Positions 54,302 to 62,665 of a stretch of DNA of 64,000 bases are shown in pieces. Positions within the stretch are counted from its first letter, which is position 1. Every line of letters begins with the position of its first letter. Below the pieces are notes generated by a model. The model made no database searches. It had not been told where the DNA came from and saw only the letters and a list, made by a program, of their open reading frames with translations. Origin of the DNA: a virus; IMG/VR virus record IMGVR_UViG_3300037189_021371, positions 1 through 64,000 of that record; one strand, 5' to 3'. A program made the position numbers and the translations under genes.

Positions 54302-55119
54302 TAGAGTTCAATAACCTTTGCCCAGGTTAGGTTTCCGAAGACACCGTCAGCTACATACTTGTTCTTCTTCTGAAGATCAATAACTGCCTTCTTTAGCTTG
54401 TTGTCATAGACGCCAGTAGGGGTCTGACCAAACTTAGCCTGAACGTAAGCAACGTAGTTGCTCTTGTCTCCTGGCTTAATCTTTGGACGCTTTGAGAGGT
54501 CAATCTTTAGAACTTCTGAGTGGAAGTCTGCGGGTGCTGCAGGTGCATTTGCTACAGGTGCTGCTGGTGCAGCCGGAGCTGCATCAGGTGTTGTAGCTGC
54601 TGCTACTGGTTCTGCAGAGGCTGCAGGGGTTGCAGGGGCTGCGTCAGCCGCTGGGGTTACTGGATTTAGGTTAGCAACAATCCACTTGGTTGGGTCCATC
54701 AGCTTGTCATAAGGTGCAAGGTGCCCGTTCTTGACGCGTGAAGCTCCAAGATGTAGGTGGGCACCAGTTGAGGCAGAGCCCGACGGAGTCTTCTTACCGC
54801 CACCAACTTTACCAATAATCTGACCAAGCTTTACAGTCTCGCCTGGGTCAACGCATACAGTCTTTGGTGCGATGTGGCAGTACTGGAAGTAAACGCCATC
54901 TGCGTGAAGAATTTCTACAACCCAGCCTAGAACGTTAGACCAGAATACCTGAGTAACCTTACCCTCGGCTGCAGATGGGATTGGGCTAAGTTCCTTTGGA
55001 GACCAGTCGGTCCCGCGGTGTGGGTGTGAACGGTAAGGAGCCATATTGCCAAACTGGTCATTACGAAGCTTCTTATCAAACGGTTCTTTATATTGAACGC
55101 GTGGTTTTGCTGCTGCCAC
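54301..55119 (-). CDS. Endolysin: M23 peptidase plus peptidoglycan-binding domain
   Basis: 272 residues from a GTG at 55119 with AGGAGAG upstream. M23 zinc site: 'HRGTDW' (H34, D38) and 'TGAHLHLG' (about 118-125). A long Ala/Pro linker (about 155-200) joins a C-terminal PG_binding_1-like domain ('VYDNKLKKAVIDLQKKNKYV' and 'DGVFGNLTW'). No signal peptide, so release needs a holin or similar. Cleaves peptide bridges of the host wall. Confidence 0.9.
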   Translation of the reverse strand: MAAAKPRVQYKEPFDKKLRNDQFGNMAPYRSHPHRGTDWSPKELSPIPSAAEGKVTQVFWSNVLGWVVEILHADGVYFQYCHIAPKTVCVDPGETVKLGQIIGKVGGGKKTPSGSASTGAHLHLGASRVKNGHLAPYDKLMDPTKWIVANLNPVTPAADAAPATPAASAEPVAAATTPDAAPAAPAAPVANAPAAPADFHSEVLKIDLSKRPKIKPGDKSNYVAYVQAKFGQTPTGVYDNKLKKAVIDLQKKNKYVADGVFGNLTWAKVIEL

Positions 55120-55128
55120 TTTTCTCTC

Positions 55129-55350
55129 CTAGTTAGAAGTTAATGTTTCAAGTTTCTTTTCGGCATAAGACTCTCTATAGGCCCTTATATAAGCCTGTTG
55201 ATATGCCTGAAACTCTATTGTTCTTAGTGTGTAATTGTTGTGCTTGGGCTTATCTCTAAAATAGAACTTAGCCGAAATAAAAGCCTCTCGACGGAGGTCT
55301 TTACTGTTCGGCTCAAAGTAGAACTTTAGGTAGTTGAGTAAGCGTTTCAC
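55129..55350 (-). CDS. Hypothetical protein (GTG start)
   Basis: 73 residues, basic and aromatic-rich ('YLKFYFEP', 'SAKFYFRDK', 'QAYQQAYIRAYRESYAEKK'). GTG start overlaps the upstream stop (TAGTG). Unknown; position suggests a lysis-region accessory. Confidence 0.6.
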   Translation of the reverse strand: MKRLLNYLKFYFEPNSKDLRREAFISAKFYFRDKPKHNNYTLRTIEFQAYQQAYIRAYRESYAEKKLETLTSN

Positions 55351-55544
55351 TAGCTAATTTTACCAGGGTTATTTGCGGAGTATTCGTGGACTACTTTGTG
55401 GAAAAGTTCCCGCTCTTCGCGCCATGGGAGTTTGTCCCCGTAGTCCATCTGGGCCCTGTAAATAGCGGTATAGGCAGCCTGACGAATGTCCATGGAGATA
55501 TCATGCGATTCTCCACAAATTAGACAGGCTGATCCGTTATTCAC
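55350..55544 (-). CDS. Small zinc-binding protein (GTG start)
   Basis: 64 residues with 'CLICGESHD' at the N-terminus, a possible half zinc finger, and a helical remainder. GTG start lies 8 nt inside the preceding gene. Unknown. Confidence 0.6.
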   Translation of the reverse strand: MNNGSACLICGESHDISMDIRQAAYTAIYRAQMDYGDKLPWREERELFHKVVHEYSANNPGKIS

Positions 55545-55734
55545 CAGATTTGTCTTCTTTTTCGTAGCGGAAAATTGGGAATGTAATTATCCAGATTGCA
55601 AGGGTAATTAGAATCATGTTCCCAACTAGAGCTCTTGCTGAGCCCTCTAGTAGCACCCAAGCAGTTCCTAGACCTAGCAAGGTCCATGCTTGGTCAACTA
55701 GATCCTGTAGTAGTGCTTTAAGAAAGTGTTTCAT
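55537..55734 (-). CDS. Small membrane protein, candidate holin
   Basis: 65 residues with two hydrophobic segments ('AWTLLGLGTAWVLLEG', 'MILITLAIWIITFPIF') and charged ends. Its position 400 nt upstream of the endolysin in one coupled run makes it a holin candidate. Confidence 0.55.
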   Translation of the reverse strand: MKHFLKALLQDLVDQAWTLLGLGTAWVLLEGSARALVGNMILITLAIWIITFPIFRYEKEDKSGE

Positions 55735-55736
55735 TT

Positions 55737-58700
55737 CTATTTTCCATTCTTTCTATTGGTGTTGTTTCTTGAAGATCCACCGGATGCACCCGCTGAACCC
55801 GAAGTTGCTGCTGATACTGCTGCTCCTGCAACCTGACCGACGATAACTGCCGCAACGGTTGCTTCCTGAGCTTTCTTACGAACCTGTGGAGAGATGTCAG
55901 CACCAACGTTTCCAAGGAGGTTAATTACTGCTGCTGCAGCTTCAGCTGCCTGTCCAACACCTGGTATTGCTGCAAGTGATGGGTCAACAACAATGTCATC
56001 TGCTTTAGCTGCCACTGCTAGCGCATCAAGAGCTTGCTGATACTGTGGTGAGCCTTGGTCAGCAGTTTGGAAAGTTTCTAGAGCTGCAGATTTAATTGCC
56101 TCTGCCTGAACTGGAGTTAGATCAGTAGCAACAATTTGTTTAAGGTCTACCTTCATAAGTTGTTCGCTAGAGATAGTTACTGGAATATCAGCTGCCTTCT
56201 TAGGAACTTCTTTAGCTGCTTGTTCGGCTGCTGCTTGAGCATCTGCTGCAGCTTTTTCTGCCGCTGCTTTTTCTGCGGCAGCTTTAGCTGCTGCGGCAGC
56301 CTCTGCATCTGCTTTGGCTTTAGCGGCGGCATCAGCTGCTTGTTGTGCAGCAAGAGCATCAGCGGCTGCTTTTTCTGCAGCAGCCTTGTCGGCTGCAGCT
56401 TTTTCTGCCGCTGCTTTTTCTGCCGCCTGTTGAGCTGCTAGTGCGTCTGCTGCAGCTTTAGCGTCTGCTTCTGCTTTTGCCTTTGCTGCTGCATCTGCAG
56501 CTTCCTGAGCTGCTTGAGCATCCGCTGCTTGTTGAGCTGCTATAGCTGCTTCCATTGCGGCAATAGCATCTTGCGTAGAGGAAACAATAGCGGTTGCTGA
56601 TTCTACTGAAGATTGTGCAGAAGCAACTTGTGTAGTTGCAGAGTCATCCATTTGGGTTGCGGAACTTAGTTCTGATGAGACGGTGGACTCTACGCTCTCT
56701 GCAGATTGCGCATCTGCAAGTGATTGAGCTTCTGCTACTAGTGCATCTTCTATGTCTTGCTGTGCTAGAAGTAAGTCTTGCTGAGCACTGGTTAGAAGTT
56801 GCGCTGCAACAGCCTCAGCTGCGGTTGCTTGCTCTAGAGATGACTGAGCGGCTGCAAGAGCTAGCTCTAGTGAGTGCAAGATGTTTAGTTCGTTGTCATA
56901 ATCTTGCTGAGCAATTTGCTGCTGTAAATCAGTTGCAGTTTGATTTGCTGCTAGCTGGTCTCGATAGTCCTGTACTTGCTGAAGAATAGAAACTTGCTGG
57001 TCGTAGTCTTGTTGAGCTGCTGCGAGTTCTTGGTCTGCTTGGTATAGAGATTGGCGTGCAGACTCTAAATTAGAAGTTGCTATACCAAATACCATTTGCT
57101 TATCTGCCAAAACTTGATTAGCTGCATCTAGAACAAGAGCTTGCTCATTGAGAGCTTGAAGAGCATCTTCCTCTGAAGCCTGTGCAGACTGAAGAACTCC
57201 TAGGGCATCCTGCTCGTCTTGAATTGCTTGGTTGTTTGCTGCATCAGCTGCTTGATACTCGTACATGCGCTGGTTTCGGTAATCAATTGCATTCGAGTAA
57301 TTAGCTAGGGTTGTTTGCTTATTACCCTGTGCAATGTTATTTTGAGCTACGGCATCGTTATAGATTGCTAGTTTGTTTGTGTAAAGTGCCTGTGCAGCTG
57401 CAAGGGCATCAATAATAGTTTGAGGCACTGGAACTGGGATTGGCTGAGGGACTTCACCTTGGGTGAAGAAAGAAGCAGGAACTACGAACCAACCGTAAGG
57501 ATAGTAAGCGGTGTCGTAGCCATAAAGGGTAGAACAAGCACCGCCACCATTCTCATAGAACCAAGCATCGATGGCATAAGAAACCCCTGCTTGGAATTGG
57601 AAGTAATTAAAGCTTGAAGCTCCGCAACCCTTGTCTCGCCAGTCGGTAACAATAGGTGTTCCATTGATGGTCATATAGAAACCATCATCTGCCTGCGCCA
57701 TGAACTGGACGCTAGCGGTGGTTGGGTAGGTAATAAACCCGTAGTAGTGAACCATCACGCGATCACTACCGCAACCTTCTATAGAACCAGACCCCCAGTT
57801 GTTTGCAATCTGGCTCATGGTTTCTGTCCTACATAGGTGGTAGGCAGTGGTTGAGCGTTGAGGTGGAATCTGATTCAGGCTGTTGTACACATCTACCTTC
57901 AGTCCAGCAGTAACGGCACCTGTGCTTGGTGGAGTTATTGTTAGTGAAGCAGCAGCATCATATGCAGCTTGTGCTTGTTGCAAAGTTTGCTGAGCAAATA
58001 CTTTATCTTGTGTAGCAACAACAAGCTGAGAATATGTTAAGTCTGCTTGAGCGGCAGCTGCTGTGTATATAGCACTTAGTTCATAAGCACGAGCATCTGC
58101 TTGCTGCATGGCAGTTAGTTTGGCTGCTTTATCTGCTTCGGTTGAAGCGTGGTTGGAAACTGCTTGATTGTAGGAAACTTCTGCTGCTTGTCTATCTGCA
58201 ACTGCTTGATTGTAGACACCTAACAGATAATCGTAGTTCTGCTGTTCTTCTTGTTGTGTAGCTGTAGCTTGATTTAAATCTTGCTGCGCTGAGTTGTAAT
58301 CAGAAGTTGCTTGTTGGAAGTTTGCTGATGCTGTGCCGTACTGAGTTTGCTTGGCACTTAATGTTTCTTGTGCTTGGTTTGTGGTGTTTGTTTGACCGGT
58401 CAGCGATTCGTTAGCAGAGTTTAGAAGATCAAGTGCATCTTGGTTCTGGTGAATAGCTTCGTTTAAAGTTGCAAGTGCGTTTTGTACGCGCTGTTGCTGT
58501 AGTTCTAGAGCTGATTGCGCTAGGTTGTAGTTGGTGACTTGAGTAGAAGTATTTAGATTGCTATCTTGAAGCTGCGAAAGAGCTTGGGAGTAGTTATTGT
58601 TAGCCTGCTGTAGAGCCTGTTGAGCAGACTGGGTGACAAGTAGGGCTTGATTGTATTGTGACTGTAGGGTGTCAACCTGACCCTGTGCTTGGTCTAAAGC

Positions 58701-59132
58701 ATCCTGGGCTGACTGTCTCTGGGCTGAAGTAGAGGTTTTTGAGGATAGGGCAGTTTGTAGGTCAGACTGGGCTGAAGAAAGAGTTGACTGAGCCGCTTGC
58801 AATTGCTGCTGTAGCTGTGCTAGAGTAGCCTGTAAATCACTAACTGATGAAGAAGAGGTGTGAAATGGTAGTTGCTGTAACAGGTCTTGATTGGGCATCC
58901 CTATGGCTGGGAGTAGGCCTAACTGTTCTTGTAGAGCTTGTGGCGCTAGTAATAGCTGCAGCTGTTGCTGGGGGTAGAGCTCGTAATAATTCTTCTCGAG
59001 GTAGGAGAAAGTTCTAACCTGCTGAGCTATCGCTACTTCTGCTGTTGTAATAGGTAGAGCAGCTAAAAGGGCCGTTACTGTAATAAGTAGCGGCTTTTTT
59101 AATACTTTAAGAGATTTACCTCTAAAAATCAT
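55737..59132 (-). CDS. Giant secreted coiled-coil protein with PA14-like domain
   Basis: 1131 residues. Signal peptide about 12-36. Long Gln/Ala-rich coiled coils cover roughly 60-400 and 570-850. A PA14-like carbohydrate-binding module lies near 405-565 ('AQADDGFYMTINGTPIVTDW', Cys-rich). Lys/Ala/Glu repeats of 'AAEKAAADK' type span about 860-980. Then comes a helical domain with 'IPGVGQAAEAAAAVINLLGN', and a hydrophobic segment with basic tail at the end. Likely a surface or virion adhesin, or a spanin-like envelope protein. TAAGG precedes the ATG. Confidence 0.7.
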   Translation of the reverse strand: MIFRGKSLKVLKKPLLITVTALLAALPITTAEVAIAQQVRTFSYLEKNYYELYPQQQLQLLLAPQALQEQLGLLPAIGMPNQDLLQQLPFHTSSSSVSDLQATLAQLQQQLQAAQSTLSSAQSDLQTALSSKTSTSAQRQSAQDALDQAQGQVDTLQSQYNQALLVTQSAQQALQQANNNYSQALSQLQDSNLNTSTQVTNYNLAQSALELQQQRVQNALATLNEAIHQNQDALDLLNSANESLTGQTNTTNQAQETLSAKQTQYGTASANFQQATSDYNSAQQDLNQATATQQEEQQNYDYLLGVYNQAVADRQAAEVSYNQAVSNHASTEADKAAKLTAMQQADARAYELSAIYTAAAAQADLTYSQLVVATQDKVFAQQTLQQAQAAYDAAASLTITPPSTGAVTAGLKVDVYNSLNQIPPQRSTTAYHLCRTETMSQIANNWGSGSIEGCGSDRVMVHYYGFITYPTTASVQFMAQADDGFYMTINGTPIVTDWRDKGCGASSFNYFQFQAGVSYAIDAWFYENGGGACSTLYGYDTAYYPYGWFVVPASFFTQGEVPQPIPVPVPQTIIDALAAAQALYTNKLAIYNDAVAQNNIAQGNKQTTLANYSNAIDYRNQRMYEYQAADAANNQAIQDEQDALGVLQSAQASEEDALQALNEQALVLDAANQVLADKQMVFGIATSNLESARQSLYQADQELAAAQQDYDQQVSILQQVQDYRDQLAANQTATDLQQQIAQQDYDNELNILHSLELALAAAQSSLEQATAAEAVAAQLLTSAQQDLLLAQQDIEDALVAEAQSLADAQSAESVESTVSSELSSATQMDDSATTQVASAQSSVESATAIVSSTQDAIAAMEAAIAAQQAADAQAAQEAADAAAKAKAEADAKAAADALAAQQAAEKAAAEKAAADKAAAEKAAADALAAQQAADAAAKAKADAEAAAAAKAAAEKAAAEKAAADAQAAAEQAAKEVPKKAADIPVTISSEQLMKVDLKQIVATDLTPVQAEAIKSAALETFQTADQGSPQYQQALDALAVAAKADDIVVDPSLAAIPGVGQAAEAAAAVINLLGNVGADISPQVRKKAQEATVAAVIVGQVAGAAVSAATSGSAGASGGSSRNNTNRKNGK

Positions 59133-59180
59133 GAGACGGCCTTAGCGGTATTGTATTTGGCGGTCTCTCCCTGTACTATT

Positions 59181-59210
59181 TTATCAGCAATGTAGGGCGG
59201 GCACTATAAT
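59181..59210 (+). promoter_or_regulatory. Promoter for a leaderless small membrane protein mRNA
   Basis: TTATCA (59181-59186), 18-nt spacer, TATAAT (59205-59210); the ATG at 59218 is 7 nt beyond, at the expected start point. Confidence 0.65.
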
Positions 59211-59217
59211 GATTTCT

Positions 59218-59421
59218 ATGGTAGAAAACGCGGAAACCTGGGATATAGCACTTATAGTAATATTTGCTATCTGGCTGACTTTTATTGTTGGCTTCGCTAT
59301 CTATTTTTGGCTACGCGTTATGCCATCTATCCGCGAACTGCGTAAGACTGTTGAAGGACAGATCGTCCTAACAAAGCTAATCTACCCTCCTAGATTCCCT
59401 AGGAACAAGGGTAAGAACTAA
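59218..59421 (+). CDS. Small single-pass membrane protein
   Basis: 67 residues from the ATG at 59218 (ATG 59209 overlaps the -10 hexamer and is unlikely). One strong membrane helix ('DIALIVIFAIWLTFIVGFAI') and a basic C-terminal part. Convergent with the next gene, with which it shares 4 nt. Unknown. Confidence 0.6.
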   Translation: MVENAETWDIALIVIFAIWLTFIVGFAIYFWLRVMPSIRELRKTVEGQIVLTKLIYPPRFPRNKGKN

Positions 59422-59669
59422 TCTTTTTCGTCTTCTTCTGATTCCGATTCTGGACCCCACACAAATAACTTTGTCGTGTGCAAAAGGTCTATAGCTTCGA
59501 GTGCCAAAGCTTCAACTGCAAGTAGAAGGTCAGCCTTGTGTTCTGGGTCCTGGGGTGGTTCTACTTCGTAATGCGCTTCTTGTATAGCAAAAGTACAGAG
59601 CTCTATACGGTCTAATGCGCGTCTAAGCGGGTCCCTATAATCTGGGGTGAGAATATCGTACGGCTCCAT
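59418..59669 (-). CDS. Acidic hypothetical protein
   Basis: 83 residues, helical, ending 'ESESEEDEKD'. On the minus strand TACAAT lies 6 nt before the ATG, so this may also be a leaderless message. No family recognised. Confidence 0.6.
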   Translation of the reverse strand: MEPYDILTPDYRDPLRRALDRIELCTFAIQEAHYEVEPPQDPEHKADLLLAVEALALEAIDLLHTTKLFVWGPESESEEDEKD

Positions 59670-60255
59670 GGAACTATTGTAAATCTTAAATTTGGTGGTT
59701 ATTTTTAGAATTAATTAATATATTATCTTCTGACGAGTGATAAAAAGATTCGTTGGAAGTTGATATGTAACGATTTGATATCTAATCTTGGCTCTAACCT
59801 ATTCAATCTATCTGACCTATTTTGCTAGTTAAATGGGAAAAATCTTAGATATTTTTTCTCTCTATAAATTAAATTAAATAGGTTAAATAGGTACTTGAAG
59901 TGTAGCATAGTGGTAGTGTATTCTACTATAAATATGAAGTAAAAGCAAGTAAAGTTATTATCAAGAAAAAATAATATTAGATGCTAAAAAGGTGATAATA
60001 CAGGGTAAGGTATTATCAAGAAAAACAAGTTTTAAAAAGATAAAAAATTTGATAATAACCTACCTATTTATATCTATTTAACCTATTTGATTAATCTAGT
60101 ACTACGCGTGTGTACGTATGGGTCATTCCTTTAGTAAAGTTCAGTCAAATAGGTTAAATAGCTATGATAAATATAAATAGATATAAATAGGTGTTAGAAT
60201 GGACTTGACAGAAAATGGACTTGACAAATGAAATGTCAAGCGAAAGGATATGGTT
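59670..60255. other. AT-rich non-coding region with iteron-like repeats (candidate origin or control region)
   Basis: No gene seen in about 585 bp. AAATAGGTTAAATAG occurs at 59877-59891 and 60147-60161 and inverted at 60074-60088. TATTATCAAGAAAAA occurs at 59956-59970 and 60011-60025. GATAATA (59994-60000) faces TATTATC (60011-60017). A longer imperfect inverted repeat links 60063-60090 with 60145-60191. The layout resembles a replication origin or a repressor-binding control region. Confidence 0.6.
60198..60240 (+). promoter_or_regulatory. Tandem TTGACA elements and hairpin before the 60256 gene
   Basis: AATGGACTTGACA is directly repeated at 60198-60210 and 60214-60226 (TTGACA at 60205 and 60221). 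CTTGACA (60220-60226)/TGTCAAG (60234-60240) form a perfect 7-bp stem. It could be two -35 elements or an operator. Confidence 0.5.
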
Positions 60256-60723
60256 ATGGAAGAAAATAACAACAAGAGCTTGCTTTCAGTTTTTGACTTC
60301 ACCGCTGAGGATATTGACCAAGTGCTTGAGGAAGCTAAGAAGGTTAAAGCCAAGAGTAAATCAATCTGCATGTGCGGCCATGCGGATGGTTTTCATGATG
60401 TGACTAGCGCAGGAGCTCAGTTCTGCACTGCGAATAAGCAAAACTGTAAATGCCAAAAGAAGCAATTGATTTTGACTGTAGAAGATACTCGAATCTTTTT
60501 ACGCAAGACTACTGGTCCTGGACCTATGCATGCTTTGGCTCAAGGTATCAGAGATGCTGAGAAGGCAGGACAGAAACTCGAGTGGATTGGGACTCCTACT
60601 TGTGGACCATGTGGATCAACTTTGGATTTGAGTCCAGTTCCAGTTAGTGAGCGTGGAGTTATTCTTTATGAAGACAAAGGCTACAATGTTATGCTCTGTG
60701 CTGAATGCCGTAGGAATCGGTAG
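60256..60723 (+). CDS. Cysteine-rich zinc-binding protein, hypothetical
   Basis: 155 residues from the ATG at 60256, spaced 8 nt from GAAAGG. Clusters 'CMCGHADGFHD', 'CTANKQNCKC', 'TCGPCGS' and 'LCAEC' look like several zinc sites. First gene after the AT-rich region, so possibly an early DNA-binding protein. Confidence 0.65.
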   Translation: MEENNNKSLLSVFDFTAEDIDQVLEEAKKVKAKSKSICMCGHADGFHDVTSAGAQFCTANKQNCKCQKKQLILTVEDTRIFLRKTTGPGPMHALAQGIRDAEKAGQKLEWIGTPTCGPCGSTLDLSPVPVSERGVILYEDKGYNVMLCAECRRNR

Positions 60724-60890
60724 TGAGCAGAATGAAATGTGGCTGGTGTATGACTGGCTTTCATAAAGACTGCAAAAAGGTAATTGAATATTACGAGAAA
60801 AAGTGGTACTGTCAATGCAAGGAGTGTGGTAACGATGATGAAGGAAGAAGCGGGTCGTCAGATCGAAGCGCATCTACAAATTCTGACTGA
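60723..60890 (+). CDS. Small zinc-knuckle protein
   Basis: 55 residues from GTG 60723, overlapping the upstream stop (or ATG 60732). 'CGWCMTGFHKDC' and 'YCQCKEC' form two Cys clusters. Overlaps the following gene. Confidence 0.55.
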   Translation: MSRMKCGWCMTGFHKDCKKVIEYYEKKWYCQCKECGNDDEGRSGSSDRSASTNSD

Positions 60891-61026
60891 CTATGATGTA
60901 CTCGATGTGCAAGTAGCCGATACTCTAACTGAATACATTTGGAGTATTATCAACAAAATCGACCCAGTTGTGGATGTCGATCAACTAGAAGATATCTGGA
61001 AAGGTATGGAAGATGGGAATCTTTAA
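60835..61026 (+). CDS. Hypothetical acidic helical protein
   Basis: 63 residues from the ATG at 60835. 'RQIEAHLQILTDYDVLDVQV' and an acidic end. Overlaps its neighbours on both sides; transcribed as one unit with them. Confidence 0.55.
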   Translation: MMKEEAGRQIEAHLQILTDYDVLDVQVADTLTEYIWSIINKIDPVVDVDQLEDIWKGMEDGNL

Positions 61027-61561
61027 CAAAATTCGTAGGATTCTACGAGGCGGTAAGGCTCTGCCAAATGAGCACGGTCCGATGTTTATCAAGCGTGATG
61101 ATATGGGTCGCTGGGTTATGGAAGACAAGCAGGAAGCAAAGTGTCCAGTAGACCACACAAAGATTACCACTGTGAAAGCAACTGCTAACGACAACCCAGC
61201 ATGTGTTTGTGGTCAGGGAGATAAGTGCTACTGCAAGGCTGGAGATGAAAAGAAGACTTACGCAAAGAGCGTGACTTCTAAGATTGAAGCAGCTTCCGCT
61301 ACTAAGCCAGCACGTAAGCCAAAGCTACAGCAGGTCATCGAAGATGCAGAAGCCATGAAGGCTAAGGGCATTGTTCAGAAGCCAGCCGTGATTGATGGAA
61401 TCAACAAGAAGGTTGCTGAGAACAAGAAGGCTAAGGCTAAGGCTAAGGCTACTGAAAAGAAGCCAGTTGCTAAGACCACTGCAAAGAAGGATGCTATCAA
61501 GAAGGACATTGCTGATACTCCTGTTGCTAAGAAGAAAAAGCCAGCCCCGAAAAAGAAGTAA
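61013..61561 (+). CDS. Histone H1-like Lys/Ala-rich protein with N-terminal Cys motif
   Basis: 182 residues. N-terminal basic stretch, a Cys/His region ('CPVDHTK', 'CVCGQGDKCYCK', about 45-75), then a long Lys/Ala/Pro tail ('KKAKAKAKATEKKPVAKTTA'). The tail resembles H1-like bacterial nucleoid proteins, so DNA or RNA binding is likely. Followed by terminator hairpins. Confidence 0.65.
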   Translation: MGIFNKIRRILRGGKALPNEHGPMFIKRDDMGRWVMEDKQEAKCPVDHTKITTVKATANDNPACVCGQGDKCYCKAGDEKKTYAKSVTSKIEAASATKPARKPKLQQVIEDAEAMKAKGIVQKPAVIDGINKKVAENKKAKAKAKATEKKPVAKTTAKKDAIKKDIADTPVAKKKKPAPKKK

Positions 61562-61567
61562 GGGTTA

Positions 61568-61641
61568 AAACTCCAGTCAGTATATGGTTGCCTTCTGGAG
61601 TTTGGAAAACGGATCTCAAACTTGCGTTTGGGGTCCGTTTT
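61568..61641 (+). terminator. Two tandem terminator hairpins
   Basis: Hairpin 1: AACTCCAG/CTGGAGTT type stem within 61568-61603. Hairpin 2: AAAACGGATC... (61606-61621) pairs with ...GGTCCGTTTT (61626-61641), followed by CTTTAT. Confidence 0.75.
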
Positions 61642-61650
61642 CTTTATACT
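61622..61650 (+). promoter_or_regulatory. Leaderless promoter nested in the terminator
   Basis: TTGCGT (61622-61627), 17-nt spacer, TATACT (61645-61650); ATG 61657 lies 6 nt beyond. The -35 sits in the loop region of hairpin 2. Confidence 0.65.
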
Positions 61651-61656
61651 CATGAC

Positions 61657-62124
61657 ATGCCATTAATCACTCCACATGAAGCAGCAAAACTTGCATTCGT
61701 AACTGACACAATGATTACTCATTGGACCAAGAGCGGACTCTTGAAGAAATACCCAACAGCTAACTTTCACAAGAGGAATTATTTAGTTGACTCTGAAGAA
61801 GTCAAAAACATCATGGGACTTTCCAAGTTTGAGATTATCCTCAAGAGATATTCCGGAAGACTAATCTCAACCAAAGAAGCAGCAGACATCCTAAAGGTCG
61901 GGACCAGGATGATTAGCTATTATGCTCAAATGGGGTATATTAAAAGACACTATGTCTATGGAAACAAAATTCACTTTGCCGTAGACCGATATGAAATTCT
62001 AGCTTTGCCAAGTCAAATCGAAGATAGGATTCACCACCGAGATAGAATCGAAGAGCTTCGAGAGCAAGTTAAGAAATTAAAGAAAGACCACCGCGGTTGG
62101 TGGGTCAAGAGTGATAGTGTTTAG
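61657..62124 (+). CDS. Tandem helix-turn-helix DNA-binding protein (excisionase/MerR-like)
   Basis: 155 residues from the ATG at 61657. Two winged-HTH units: 'ITPHEAAKLAFVTDTMITHW' (about 4-23) and 'ISTKEAADILKVGTRMISYY' (about 70-89), each followed by a wing segment; a charged helix ends the protein. Probably a repressor or architectural regulator. Confidence 0.75.
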   Translation: MPLITPHEAAKLAFVTDTMITHWTKSGLLKKYPTANFHKRNYLVDSEEVKNIMGLSKFEIILKRYSGRLISTKEAADILKVGTRMISYYAQMGYIKRHYVYGNKIHFAVDRYEILALPSQIEDRIHHRDRIEELREQVKKLKKDHRGWWVKSDSV

Positions 62125-62126
62125 CC

Positions 62127-62396
62127 ATGAGAAAAATGACAAAGATTAGGGTAGCCGCTATCGTTATCGGCGTCAGCTATAAAACAATCTACAACTGGAT
62201 TGAAGACGGTTCACTTAAGTTAGCCCACCCTGGCTATGTTCATTTAGACGATGTTGAGTCAGTTCATTTAGAGAAGCAAAAACAAAAATCAGCGAGAGCG
62301 AAGGATAACTCTAGACAGTTCCTTCGCGATGAGCAAGGTCGATTTAGACTACTGAGCGGCAAGCTAAACAACAAGACCGCTAAACGAATCAACTAG
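62127..62396 (+). CDS. Small helix-turn-helix protein
   Basis: 89 residues. 'IRVAAIVIGVSYKTIYNWIE' is an HTH_17-like motif resembling those of the preceding gene; the remainder is basic. Two bases separate the genes. Likely a DNA-binding partner or regulator. Confidence 0.65.
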   Translation: MRKMTKIRVAAIVIGVSYKTIYNWIEDGSLKLAHPGYVHLDDVESVHLEKQKQKSARAKDNSRQFLRDEQGRFRLLSGKLNNKTAKRIN

Positions 62397-62665
62397 TAAG
62401 AACTGTACTAGAGTACATTCGTTGTTAATGTAAAGAGATTACCCTGGCGTCTCCCTGTCCACGGGCAAAAAAACTTTTTGACTATACCCTACGACAAATC
62501 ACAGGATTTGCCATAGCGTAAAATTAATAGGACGGTGGTTCTCCCGCAAGTCCTCTCCCCAGTCGGCAGAGCCATCGTCACCTAACACTTATGACGGCTT
62601 GTAACTTCTAAACAATAGGGTAACTTTTGTAGATATCCACAAGCCAACTTCCAACGGAGAGAACG
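62397..62665. other. Non-coding region before the packaging genes
   Basis: No ORF in about 270 bp. Contains TTGACT at 62477-62482 and an imperfect inverted pair GACGGTGG/CCATCGTC (about 62532 and 62571). Position upstream of a small-terminase candidate makes it a possible pac or cos region; no direct proof. Confidence 0.35.

Noticed and set aside
55616-57617. Several plus-strand Cys/Leu-rich ORFs opposite the coiled-coil gene
   Set aside because: Ala/Gln-rich codons on the coding strand open the antisense frames; no ribosome sites and no family resemblance.
60162-60371. 69-residue minus-strand ORF
   Set aside because: Overlaps the repeat-rich control region and the start of the 60256 gene; low-complexity Ser/Leu composition.
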